A stretch of 16,217 nt of DNA, taken from positions 1 to 16,217 of the forward strand of contig URNB01000038.1 of NCBI GenBank assembly GCA_900549055.1, in the 5' to 3' direction. The notes beneath the pieces are model-generated. The model saw nothing but the letters and a program-made list of their open reading frames with translations. It did not search any database and was not told where the DNA came from. A program made the position numbers and the translations under genes. Shown in pieces: positions 6,810 through 13,909 of this stretch; position 1 is the first letter of the stretch, and each line of letters opens with the position of its first letter. Source of the DNA: an uncultured Oscillospiraceae bacterium (GTDB lineage: Bacteria > Bacillota > Clostridia > Oscillospirales > Acutalibacteraceae).

Positions 6810-7433
6810 TTAGGCAATCTCGCCCCAATTAAGCATAACGCTTGAATTTATTATGCTTTTAATACTGTAAATTCCGTCGCTTAAAGCCTTTTTGCGCTCT
6901 GTATTATAAAAAAACATATACCTAATAATGCATCTTTCATCATCAAAGCCTATGCAGCAATAATTATCCTTATACAGGCTATCGTCAAGAATGACAGAGG
7001 CTATTAAAAATGAACCGTAATAGTTTTTGTTATTGCTTTCGTCTGGGGTGTCGGTGCTGTTTAATATATGCTCCTTTTGCGATAAATAGGTTTCAGGCTC
7101 ATATTCAACATCCAATGCAAATACCGTATTCGACGCGCTTTTTAAGGTCAATCTTGCGTCGTTATCTCTGTATTTAAACGAGATATTATTACCGACGCCG
7201 GACTTTGCAAAGCTTTCAAAAAAGCTGCCGGCTTCCTTTCCGCCGTTGTATTTAATGTAATTACCGTTTAAATATTCTTCAATTGAATCCGTTTTTTGAA
7301 AATCGGAATACCTATGGCTCAAATAAACAAACGGAGATATAAATGCCGCTATAATGATTATAATTGCTGCTGCAGTTAAACACAAAGCAGTTGTTTCTGC
7401 TTTTTTGATTTTTTCAAAGTTTGAATACATCAT
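6810..7433 (-). CDS. membrane-anchored protein, unknown function (first gene of the membrane operon)
   Basis: The protein is about 207 aa. A strong hydrophobic segment near residues 14-38 (LTAAAIIIIIAAFISPFVYL) anchors an external domain with no recognised motif. An ATG at 7433 or 7430 is preferred because GGAG lies five to eight bases upstream; the GTG at 7439 overlaps that Shine-Dalgarno. The gene heads the operon that runs to the terminator at 4532-4565. A TATAGT-like box lies 31 bases upstream at 7464-7469, without a properly spaced -35. Confidence 0.65.
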   Translation of the reverse strand: MMYSNFEKIKKAETTALCLTAAAIIIIIAAFISPFVYLSHRYSDFQKTDSIEEYLNGNYIKYNGGKEAGSFFESFAKSGVGNNISFKYRDNDARLTLKSASNTVFALDVEYEPETYLSQKEHILNSTDTPDESNNKNYYGSFLIASVILDDSLYKDNYCCIGFDDERCIIRYMFFYNTERKKALSDGIYSIKSIINSSVMLNWGEIA

Positions 7434-7482
7434 AAACACTCCAATTATAATCGACCGACTTTAACTATACTGCATTTCTTAA

Positions 7483-7695
7483 GGTCAAGATTACCCCACC
7501 AAGCAAACTAAAATATCTAATTACGGCGGATATAATCTTTTGATTAACAATTGCTTGCATTATGTAAAAGATGTGCTACGTGCAGGGTATATATTCGATG
7601 CAAAAATAAAAAAAGTTATAAACAATTCTGATATTATTGAACCTAAAGGTTTTATATTGACTTTTTCATATAATTATGTTATATATTATATATAA
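7483..7695 (+). pseudogene. C-terminal remnant of a toxin-like protein (NNCxHYV motif)
   Basis: A 70-codon open frame on the plus strand lacks any start codon or ribosome binding site and begins right after an in-frame TAA. It reads NYGGYNLLINNCLHYVKDVLR, then IFDAKIKKVI, and ends at TAA 7693-7695. The YNLLxNNCxHYVxxVL pattern resembles the C-terminal catalytic region of NlpC/P60- or papain-like domains at the ends of Rhs-type and other polymorphic toxins (from memory, not searched). The 5' part of the gene is missing; the sequence to the left belongs to an oppositely oriented operon. The next gene on this strand may be its surviving immunity gene. It could be chance, but the motif makes that less likely. 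Confidence 0.45.
7657..7685 (+). promoter_or_regulatory. sigma-A-type promoter for the 164-aa membrane-anchored gene
   Basis: TTGACT at 7657-7662 and TATATT at 7680-7685 are separated by 17 bases, in a very AT-rich context. The start codon at 7729 lies about 40 bases downstream. The promoter is embedded in the 3' end of the toxin-tail remnant, so the downstream gene can be expressed independently of the lost toxin. Confidence 0.55.
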
Positions 7696-7728
7696 TATTC
7701 ATAATATATATAGGAAGTGAAGTATGTG

Positions 7729-8223
7729 ATGTTATCGTTTTTAAAAAACAATCGTAAACTGATATTTATTCTAATATTTTCAATTATTATATTAATTTTT
7801 ATTGCATTTAAGTTATTGTCAACATATTCCTATTCTTATAACAATTGGTTAGCTGAAAAAGAATTCAATAAAATGTGCAACTTTATAAAAACCACTGAAA
7901 TCGACTATATTCAATTAACCATAAACGATAATTGTGCTGAGATTAATATTGAACAGATAAATAATATTAATGAACTATCAAAATCTTTAACTTATTCGAA
8001 ATTATCACCAGAAAATTCAACATCAATTGATAAAAAGCAATTCATTGGTTTCCAACTATATTTTTCCAACAATGCCAGTATTGATTTTGGTACAATTAAT
8101 TCAACCGATTTTAAGGTGACATATAACCAAAAAACTTTTTATGTCAAATCCCCAGTATTAACCGAATTCATCGGTTCCGACACATTTACCCAACTACAAA
8201 AAGACTGGAATTCACTTGCGTAG
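7729..8223 (+). CDS. membrane-anchored 164-aa protein, possible orphan immunity protein
   Basis: This is the only convincing plus-strand gene. It has an N-terminal anchor (about residues 11-32, LIFILIFSIIILIFIAFKLL) after a positive stretch, and an external domain of about 130 residues with alternating short hydrophobic strands and many asparagines. No family is recognised. The ATG at 7729 is chosen because AGGAAGTGA lies eight bases upstream; a GTG at 7717 falls inside that site. Base composition is markedly AT-rich. It sits 33 bases after a toxin-tail remnant on the same strand and has its own promoter. That arrangement fits an immunity gene kept after its toxin was lost (inference). Confidence 0.65.
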   Translation: MLSFLKNNRKLIFILIFSIIILIFIAFKLLSTYSYSYNNWLAEKEFNKMCNFIKTTEIDYIQLTINDNCAEINIEQINNINELSKSLTYSKLSPENSTSIDKKQFIGFQLYFSNNASIDFGTINSTDFKVTYNQKTFYVKSPVLTEFIGSDTFTQLQKDWNSLA

Positions 8224-8244
8224 AATTCCAGTCTTTTCATTTTT
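8199..8244. terminator. strong intrinsic terminator between convergent genes
   Basis: A perfect 15-bp stem (AAAAGACTGGAATTC, 8199-8213, with GAATTCCAGTCTTTT, 8223-8237) and a 9-base loop is followed by CATTTTT on the plus strand. The stem begins inside the last codons of the 164-aa gene and includes its stop. On the minus strand TTTTTGT completes the right arm, so it may also stop transcripts of the 265-aa gene arriving from the other side. Confidence 0.85.
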
Positions 8245-8287
8245 ATGCAACTAATGATTTATGAATATAGCAAATACTTTAATTATA

Positions 8288-9085
8288 TCAAATAAGTTGC
8301 TGACTTCCACCAAAATTAACGGTAACATTTCCGTTTGCTGATGGTGAACTTAAAATTGTTGTTCTAATTTGGAAGAATATTTTATTATCGGAAGACATGT
8401 ATACATTATTTAAAACCGCATCAACTTCCAACAGTGAATATTTTTTATACAAAACGGGCGAAAATTTTGATCCAACTTGTTTAGTATAATTACCACATGC
8501 GGAATACATTTCATACTCTTTAGTAGAATTATTAAAGTTGTAATTTGAAATTATATCTGCTGTATCACTCAATATGCTCCAAGTATCCGATAAAGCCGAA
8601 CCTATTTTCCCAAGATGTCCCAGTATTGTTCCAGCATACGGAACACCGCTTCCACTAGTTCCACCATCGTGTTTTGAAAATTTGCATTTGCTTATATATG
8701 CCGGATTACAACATCCGACCATAAACAATGAAATACCGGTATTACTTGTAGTAATATATGTATGATCGTCATCCGCATAAACAATTACAATTTCATCCCG
8801 AGGGCAAGGATAGTAATAAATTAAAGCGTTATATTTTTTTTGAAATTCAAAAGAAACCACCCTATTACTACTTGCACTGCCACTATTAATACTAGTTTTC
8901 AAATCCCAAGCTGCTACTAATGAACAATACTTATTGTCTTGATAGAAAGTATCTATATAATAGCATTTGTTTATATGTCCATAAACATCTCGTTTAGTTC
9001 CATATTTAATTCCAGATGATTTAATTTGATTTTCAAAAATATAGCCATAGTCAAATATCGCTGTATCTCCAGTTTTTTTACTCAT
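8288..9085 (-). CDS. unrecognised 265-aa protein, candidate effector of cassette B
   Basis: I do not recognise this protein. It has no signal peptide. The N-terminal half is rich in tyrosine and beta-like stretches and contains scattered cysteines (CYY, YYYPCPRDEIVIVYADDD, GCC, KCKF). A small-residue segment at about 145-175 (GTSGSGVPYAGTILGHLGK) is followed by SALSDTWSILSDTADIIS, and the C-terminus is beta-like and ends GGSQQLI. The ATG has AAGGAG upstream, inside the end of the DUF1906 gene, and begins 17 bases after that gene's stop. The position matches that of the toxin in cassette A, suggesting an effector or partner delivered with the DUF1906 protein. The gene is AT-rich. No same-strand immunity gene follows. 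Confidence 0.65.
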   Translation of the reverse strand: MSKKTGDTAIFDYGYIFENQIKSSGIKYGTKRDVYGHINKCYYIDTFYQDNKYCSLVAAWDLKTSINSGSASSNRVVSFEFQKKYNALIYYYPCPRDEIVIVYADDDHTYITTSNTGISLFMVGCCNPAYISKCKFSKHDGGTSGSGVPYAGTILGHLGKIGSALSDTWSILSDTADIISNYNFNNSTKEYEMYSACGNYTKQVGSKFSPVLYKKYSLLEVDAVLNNVYMSSDNKIFFQIRTTILSSPSANGNVTVNFGGSQQLI

Positions 9086-9102
9086 AATATTTGTCTCCTT
9101 CT

Positions 9103-10380
9103 TTACTTTGATTTTATACTTTTATTTGTATTTTGCTTATGAAATGGAATTTCCCAAAATTCCGTTGATAAGGCATCGTTTTTTTCAAGGTCTGTAAATT
9201 CAAAGCTATCAGAAATTTCATTAAAATATTTATTTATGTTCGGATATTCCGATAAATTAATTACTTCTCTAATAACAATCACATTGGTGCTATTATCCGA
9301 AACATACGCAAGTTTTATTAATGCATATCCATCATCAACTTCATATTCGGGATATAAGATATCCCTACCTTTTGTTATAGAGAAATTTAAAACTGTGTAA
9401 TTAGATGAGTTTATTTTTGCAACCACTTTATTTTTCATAAGCATTGAATTAGAATCAACCTTAATCAAATTACAATTAAAACTAACCGTATACGATTCAA
9501 ATATTGTATGTGCTGTAAAGGTCACATCAAACGAGCCCGAATTTTTGGAATCAATATTTAAATTTTCTAAGTCAAATTTCTTTAAGCTGAAAAAATTCTC
9601 TAAATTTTTTGCCGCACTATAATTCACAGAAACACTGTTTCCGATATTATCACGTATTGGATGACATCTCTCGCCATATCTCCAAATCGAAATATCTTCT
9701 TTAGTTATACACGATGGACAATATGGTTCCCAGTAGTCTGGAAGTGTAGTATGTGCATTATTTGTTCCATAAAATTCTGGTTTGGTCGGTGACTTGGCCC
9801 ATATTTTACACAAACCAAAAAGCTCTGAATTCGTTTGATAAGATCTGCAAAATTGACGATCAAAATCATATAGAGAATCAGTATTCGCAAAAAATCCAGG
9901 AGTATATCCATTATCAACTATTGTTTTTGCATAACCCAACATATATTCTGCTGTCAAATTTGCTGATGGTTCAATCTGTAAATACAATGTTTCTCCGCTT
10001 GTAATACCAAGTTTCGAAATAATATTAATTGTATTATTGGCATCTAACATACCTTCTTCTTGTGTGGTTTTGTTGCTTTTTTGAATGTTATTATATATAG
10101 GTATAACCTTACAACCATTATTGTTCAAAAAATCAACTTCACTTTTTGTCAATGCGTTATCGCCAACAATATTTCTTCCCCAAAAATACGGATGGCTCTG
10201 ATTGCGCACAACCCATTCAAACAATGTTAAATTATTCTGCAAAATCATATCTGATTTTGATGTTGAATCAACTCCAAAAAACATATACAGTGTTTCGTTT
10301 GGTAGTGAAGTAATCACTAACTGTTCACCTCCTTTATTGTCATTATTTTTCATCATTTTTAATGCTTTTTTACATGCCAT
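9103..10380 (-). CDS. DUF1906 domain protein with C-terminal beta-rich extension, cassette B
   Basis: The protein has 425 aa. It begins MACKKALK like the cassette A protein, then has a polar tail and a DUF1906 barrel from about residue 34: MFFGVDS, WGRN at 68-70, LYLQIEPS (E137), TPGFFANTD and ISIWRYG (230-236). Most key residues align with the 269-aa protein. It has about 160 extra C-terminal residues with alternating hydrophobic strands (SFDVTFTAHTIFESYTVSF) of unknown kind. No signal peptide is visible. The ATG at 10380 has GAGG seven bases upstream; a longer in-frame start at 10425 lies in the leader and is rejected. DNA is more AT-rich than in cassette A, suggesting separate acquisition. 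It heads a two-gene operon under element E3. Confidence 0.8.
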   Translation of the reverse strand: MACKKALKMMKNNDNKGGEQLVITSLPNETLYMFFGVDSTSKSDMILQNNLTLFEWVVRNQSHPYFWGRNIVGDNALTKSEVDFLNNNGCKVIPIYNNIQKSNKTTQEEGMLDANNTINIISKLGITSGETLYLQIEPSANLTAEYMLGYAKTIVDNGYTPGFFANTDSLYDFDRQFCRSYQTNSELFGLCKIWAKSPTKPEFYGTNNAHTTLPDYWEPYCPSCITKEDISIWRYGERCHPIRDNIGNSVSVNYSAAKNLENFFSLKKFDLENLNIDSKNSGSFDVTFTAHTIFESYTVSFNCNLIKVDSNSMLMKNKVVAKINSSNYTVLNFSITKGRDILYPEYEVDDGYALIKLAYVSDNSTNVIVIREVINLSEYPNINKYFNEISDSFEFTDLEKNDALSTEFWEIPFHKQNTNKSIKSK

Positions 10381-10411
10381 AATTTTTCCTCTTTTCAAAT
10401 AATAATTTTTT

Positions 10412-10491
10412 GATCGGTCTCCCAATCTCTTGCAGCTGCAAGCGTAGTATAAAACACAACCCTGACAGTTTCCGTCCTAATTAAAAAAAAT
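10412..10491 (-). promoter_or_regulatory. conserved promoter-leader element E3 (cassette B)
   Basis: On the minus strand this copy has the A/T tract and an inverted repeat with one degenerate arm (10458-10482, right arm GTCAGGGTT intact). They are followed by TATACT (10446-10451), the 14-bp perfect palindrome CTTGCAGCTGCAAG (10429-10442) and a stem-loop GATTGG-GAGA-CCGATC (10412-10427). Start codon 10380 follows 31 bases later. The conserved half-site and -10 box with a damaged left arm suggest that GTCAGGG is the more constrained half. Confidence 0.6.
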
Positions 10492-10544
10492 TTTATGATT
10501 TTTTTAGGGGAATTATAAACAGTGCGATAACAGTCGGTTTTATT

Positions 10545-10607
10545 CTATTCAATTTCAAGCGTACCGCTGTCTCTTAGTTTTGTTATTTCATTTAAAACCG
10601 AAATCAT
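10545..10607 (-). CDS. 20-aa small peptide gene with a strong ribosome binding site
   Basis: ATG at 10607 is preceded by AAGGAAGGAGG with an ideal eight-base gap. The frame encodes MISVLNEITKLRDSG and five more residues before TAG. It is driven by promoter-leader copy E4 in the same way that E1 and E3 drive the DUF1906 genes, so expression is plausible. The peptide has no hydrophobic segment and could be a signal, a leader or the stump of a lost gene. Nothing else is visible in 10483-10545 except A/T runs. Confidence 0.45.
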   Translation of the reverse strand: MISVLNEITKLRDSGTLEIE

Positions 10608-10657
10608 TGATCTGACCTCCTTCCTTTTATTTTTCTTCAAACTCAAACTGTTTTGTG

Positions 10658-10742
10658 AAATCGGCGTCCCGATTTCTCACAGCTGCATATACAGTATAAG
10701 AAATAACCCTGACTGCTTACGTCAGGGTTAGAAAAAATTTTT
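10658..10742 (-). promoter_or_regulatory. conserved promoter-leader element E4, best-preserved copy
   Basis: On the minus strand an AAAAAATTTTTT tract leads into a perfect 9-bp inverted repeat AACCCTGAC-N7-GTCAGGGTT (10705-10729). It is followed by TATACT (10693-10698), the palindrome CAGCTG (10680-10685) and a perfect stem-loop AAATCGG-GACG-CCGATTT (10658-10675). It starts three bases past the CYTH stop codon, so the inverted repeat may also end the seven-gene operon (ATTTCTTAT follows it). Downstream, 10608-10657 leads to the 20-codon gene. Confidence 0.6.
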
Positions 10743-10744
10743 TC

Positions 10745-11308
10745 TTAATTTTTTACTTTTTCTTCAAAAAACCTCTGTGATTTGGATTTTGCATGCGATA
10801 TGCGCGATATCAGCTCCTTTTTATCCTGCAAACGCCCGCATCGGCAAAGAAAATCCGCAATATCGTCAAGACAAACAAATGCTTTTTTCTTATATGCCTC
10901 GGAATACTCTATTTCCAGCTCAAAATCCGTTTTGCCGAGATATGTGTTCTTGTCAAGTACAATCTTACAAAACACATCATCGCACAGCTTCAGCCTTTCG
11001 GTGACAAGCTCGCCTTGAAAACGAAGCCCCAGCGCATTAAAAACAGTGGGGTCGAACTCCGCTTTTTCACATATATCGGTTTCAATGCTACATTCTGCGC
11101 CATCGGCATTGTGTTTTTTCACCGTAGCCTTATAAAGTCCGTTTTTATGCCTTATGCGACAGGTTATGCCCTTTTCATTCATAGAAAGGTCATCGGTATC
11201 AAAATAATAATTTGTTTGAAGGTTTACCGCCTTATGCTGGCACTTAAATCTTGCCAGCGTGATGTATTCCCCCTCCGTCAGCATAGCCTTTATTTCACGT
11301 TCAATCAT
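10745..11308 (-). CDS. CYTH-domain protein (triphosphate-tunnel type)
   Basis: The protein has 187 aa, the usual size for a single CYTH domain. The signature EREIK (ExExK, residues 3-7) opens the first strand, followed by YYFDTDD (34-40), RIRHK (51-55), lysines 60-65 on the next strand, ETD (76-78), ER at 104-105 and FELEIEY (129-135). These charged residues line the tunnel that binds inorganic triphosphate or organic triphosphates with metal ions. The family includes triphosphatases, thiamine triphosphatases and class IV adenylate cyclases, and the sequence does not decide between them. The start overlaps the ligase gene by eight bases, with GGTGG upstream. As the last gene of the operon it probably acts on a phosphorylated product or on pyro- or triphosphate. 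Confidence 0.85.
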   Translation of the reverse strand: MIEREIKAMLTEGEYITLARFKCQHKAVNLQTNYYFDTDDLSMNEKGITCRIRHKNGLYKATVKKHNADGAECSIETDICEKAEFDPTVFNALGLRFQGELVTERLKLCDDVFCKIVLDKNTYLGKTDFELEIEYSEAYKKKAFVCLDDIADFLCRCGRLQDKKELISRISHAKSKSQRFFEEKVKN

Positions 11309-12671
11309 TTTTCCACCGCCTTATTATCTTACCCGAGCCGTTTTTGGGTATTTCCTTTACCAAGGCTATTCTTGCGGGCATTTGATATGCGGGCAGGCAA
11401 GCCTTGCAAAGTTCCCTTACCTCTGCGGGGTCAGAAAATTCCCCCGCCACGGTCAGCACTATCTGCATGCCGAGCCGGTCATCTTTTTCGCTGCATGCCA
11501 GCACTTCCCTTACGCGCGTATCGAGCTTCAGCGCGCTTTCTATCTCCTGCGGATAAATATTCATACCGGCTTTAATTATAAGGTCGTCACTCCTGCCCTT
11601 TATTTTAAGCAGTCCCGCTTTATTCATAAGCGCGGTATCTCCCGTGCAGAGCCAGCCGTTTTTAAGCACCTCCGCGGTTTTTTCGGAATTGTTATAATAG
11701 CCTGCCATAACATTGTCGCCCTTGACCCACAAAACACCGGTTTCCCCTTTTTGGACTTCATTACCGTTACTGTCGAGAATTTTAAGTGACACGGATTTTA
11801 ACGGCAAGCCCACGCAATCGGGATAAGCCTTAAACATTTCGGGCGGCAGGTAAGCCACCCTCGGCGAGCACTCGGTAAGACCGTATATATGATAAATTTC
11901 GGCGGTCGGGAAAGCCGCGGATATATGCAGACCTGTTCTGCGGTCCATACATTCGCCGCTTATACAAATGCACTTTAATGTAAGGTCTTCTTTTTTCAGG
12001 CGCGCCATCATACTGAGTAACGTCGGCGTGCCGCAAAAGGCTGTTATACCATACTGCCGCAAAAGCATTAAAACCGCCATGGGGTTAAAGCCGCCCGAAT
12101 AAAAGCGTATTTCCGCGCCCTTTATGAGCGCCGTTAAAAACTCGCCCGTAAGCACCGCGCAATGATACAGCGGGCGCGCAATAAGTATCTTATCCTCCCC
12201 CGATATTCCGAAATAAGCCGCTATATCCGACACATTCGCAATTATGTTTTTCTCGGTAAGCATAGCGCCCTTGGGAGCTCCCGTAGTGCCCGAGGTGCAC
12301 ATAATAAGCGCGGGATGAACCTGCGACTCGGTATATGCCGCGTTTTTAATGCGCATAATTTGCAGCTCGCCGTTTTCATCGGTAATTACCGCATCGGGGC
12401 TTACCAAATCCAAAATTTTATTGCAGTCCAGCTCGCCGTATCTGCGGGAGAGCGGCACTGCCGTAATACCTGCCGCAAAGCAGGCAAGCAAAGCCATACC
12501 CGCCGCCATTTCGGATTCGCACAGAACGGCGCAGCATTTTATTCCTTTAAGCCTTTCGGAAAAATTCTCAGCAAAAACAATCAGCTCCTCAAAAGTCATC
12601 TCGGCGCCGTTTTCGCACACCCTTTTATTCGGATTTTTTTGCATTTTACTTTTCAGAAATTCCCACAGCAT
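11301..12671 (-). CDS. AMP-forming acyl/aminoacyl ligase (ANL superfamily), probable ACP-loading enzyme
   Basis: The protein has 456 aa, slightly short for the family. Core motifs are intact: TSGTTGAPKG (A3, 126-135), YGLTE (A5, 263-267), TGD (A7, 343-345), GRSDDLIIKAGMNIYPQEIE (A8, 359-378) and the catalytic lysine of NGSGK (A10, K448). It should form an acyl-adenylate and pass it to a thiol; the ACP two genes upstream is the obvious acceptor. Substrate specificity cannot be read with confidence. The ATG at 12671 is preferred because AAGGAG lies ten bases upstream; a TTG at 12680 is too close to it. It overlaps the preceding gene by 26 bases. Confidence 0.9.
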   Translation of the reverse strand: MLWEFLKSKMQKNPNKRVCENGAEMTFEELIVFAENFSERLKGIKCCAVLCESEMAAGMALLACFAAGITAVPLSRRYGELDCNKILDLVSPDAVITDENGELQIMRIKNAAYTESQVHPALIMCTSGTTGAPKGAMLTEKNIIANVSDIAAYFGISGEDKILIARPLYHCAVLTGEFLTALIKGAEIRFYSGGFNPMAVLMLLRQYGITAFCGTPTLLSMMARLKKEDLTLKCICISGECMDRRTGLHISAAFPTAEIYHIYGLTECSPRVAYLPPEMFKAYPDCVGLPLKSVSLKILDSNGNEVQKGETGVLWVKGDNVMAGYYNNSEKTAEVLKNGWLCTGDTALMNKAGLLKIKGRSDDLIIKAGMNIYPQEIESALKLDTRVREVLACSEKDDRLGMQIVLTVAGEFSDPAEVRELCKACLPAYQMPARIALVKEIPKNGSGKIIRRWKND

Positions 12672-13671
12672 TTTTTTCAAGCTCCTTTTTCATTTTTTCT
12701 GTAAGCTCAGTTAATATTTCCCGCTCGGTTTTTTCAAGCCTTAAAAGCTTATCCGAAATAATCGGCAGCACCGAATCACGGCGTTTCATATGATGAGACG
12801 CATATAACATTCGCATTGTATCTGCCTCTTTAACAAGCGGACGGTATTTTTCGCTGAGCGTGTTATCAAAATGCAGTGCTTCCTCAACCTTGATTATTCT
12901 TTCAAGCATTACCTTTTTATGCTCCCAAATAAGGCGGAAAACACGGCGGTCCATTCGTTCATACGGTATTTCCCCGCGGTATAATCTCATAACATACGCG
13001 GAAATATAGGTATGGACCGCTATTCCGTAAACCCTGCCTTCACCTTCAAAAGGATATTTACCGAGATCCGAATCCAAATATCCTGTAAGGCTGCCATAAA
13101 CCGTTTCCGGTGAAAGCTGTACGCTTTCATTTGTCATCTTAATTGCGCAGAAGGTCCCGAAACGCCCCTTTCTTTGAGCTGCAATTCTCCCCGCGTCAAA
13201 AGCACTTTGCGGCGTTTGAAATTTTGTATACCGCCATTCGCTGTCATATGCGTAAACAGAATAGGTTTTATTATTCCGGTCATATCCGCAAATAAGCCCG
13301 TTATGTAAAAAATGGCGTTCATGATACCAGCTTTTGCCCTTTACATAATAATCGTCCACATCCGTAAAATATACGTAAAAGCCTTTATCGAGCATATTTC
13401 TTATAATCGGATTTATATAGCCTCCGGCAAACCGTGTAGGCATAAACTCTTTTTCAATACACGGCATATCAGCCCATGAAGAACGTTCCACGCCGAGCTC
13501 GGGTGTTGTGAAGCCCGTCAGGAATTTTCTGTTGCAAAAGAGATTCACAGCATTATTAAGTGTCCATATTTTTCCTGCGGAATTACCCACGCCAATCGCG
13601 GTTGCCGGTCCCTGGTGATGATATGTACTGTACATAGGCTCTGTAAGCGGCAGTTCGATTTTCTTTTTCAT
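12646..13671 (-). CDS. BtrH-like protein, putative acyl-ACP-dependent acyltransferase
   Basis: The protein has 341 aa. The N-terminal 180 residues resemble the BtrH_N / C39-peptidase-like fold. Residues 14-28 (YSTYHHQGPATAIGV) correspond to the start of that domain, and HFLHNGLICGYD with VYAYDSEW is its typical His-bearing strand pair. The second half (about 200-341) is helical and charged, with a coiled-coil-like end. In butirosin biosynthesis BtrH transfers an acyl chain from an ACP to an aminoglycoside. Here the neighbouring ACP (one base away) and ligase make an analogous transfer attractive. I see no cysteine at the usual nucleophile position; histidines lie there instead. Family assignment is from motif memory. 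Confidence 0.6.
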   Translation of the reverse strand: MKKKIELPLTEPMYSTYHHQGPATAIGVGNSAGKIWTLNNAVNLFCNRKFLTGFTTPELGVERSSWADMPCIEKEFMPTRFAGGYINPIIRNMLDKGFYVYFTDVDDYYVKGKSWYHERHFLHNGLICGYDRNNKTYSVYAYDSEWRYTKFQTPQSAFDAGRIAAQRKGRFGTFCAIKMTNESVQLSPETVYGSLTGYLDSDLGKYPFEGEGRVYGIAVHTYISAYVMRLYRGEIPYERMDRRVFRLIWEHKKVMLERIIKVEEALHFDNTLSEKYRPLVKEADTMRMLYASHHMKRRDSVLPIISDKLLRLEKTEREILTELTEKMKKELEKNAVGISEK

Positions 13672-13672
13672 A

Positions 13673-13909
13673 TTACTCGCCTCCGTATTTTTTAACCATA
13701 TCTATAACGCTTTGAACGTCGGTCAATTCGAAAGGATTCATATCCTTTTCATCCAGCTCTATTCCGAACTGTTCCTCAATTTCAATAAGCAGCGTCACCA
13801 TTGAAAGGCTGTCAAGCACCAGATCCTCCTGTAGCCGCGCGCTGTTTTTAATTCTTTTTTCACCGCTCAGCTCGGATAAAATACCTTTAATCTTTTTTTC
13901 CGGTTTCAT
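13673..13909 (-). CDS. acyl carrier protein
   Basis: The protein has 78 aa and is acidic. It has the classic carrier motif LVLDSLSMVTLLIEIEE, so the phosphopantetheine is expected on Ser34 (DSL). Helix III carries EKDMNPFELTDVQSVIDMV. Length is standard. The start has GGGTGAT upstream and overlaps the kinase gene by 23 bases. Its location beside an ANL ligase and a BtrH-like transferase marks it as a dedicated carrier for a specialised pathway rather than for fatty-acid synthesis. No phosphopantetheinyl transferase is present here, so a host enzyme must activate it. Confidence 0.92.
   Translation of the reverse strand: MKPEKKIKGILSELSGEKRIKNSARLQEDLVLDSLSMVTLLIEIEEQFGIELDEKDMNPFELTDVQSVIDMVKKYGGE

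Noticed and set aside
7464..7488. TTGACC / TATAGT as promoter of the membrane operon
   Set aside because: The spacing is only 13 bases, too short for a sigma-A promoter.
9753..10004. Short frames on both strands inside the cassette B DUF1906 gene
   Set aside because: They overlap the conserved barrel motifs and have no start signals.
10793..11575. Plus-strand 260-codon frame
   Set aside because: It is a shadow of the CYTH and ligase genes, both of which have intact family motifs on the minus strand.
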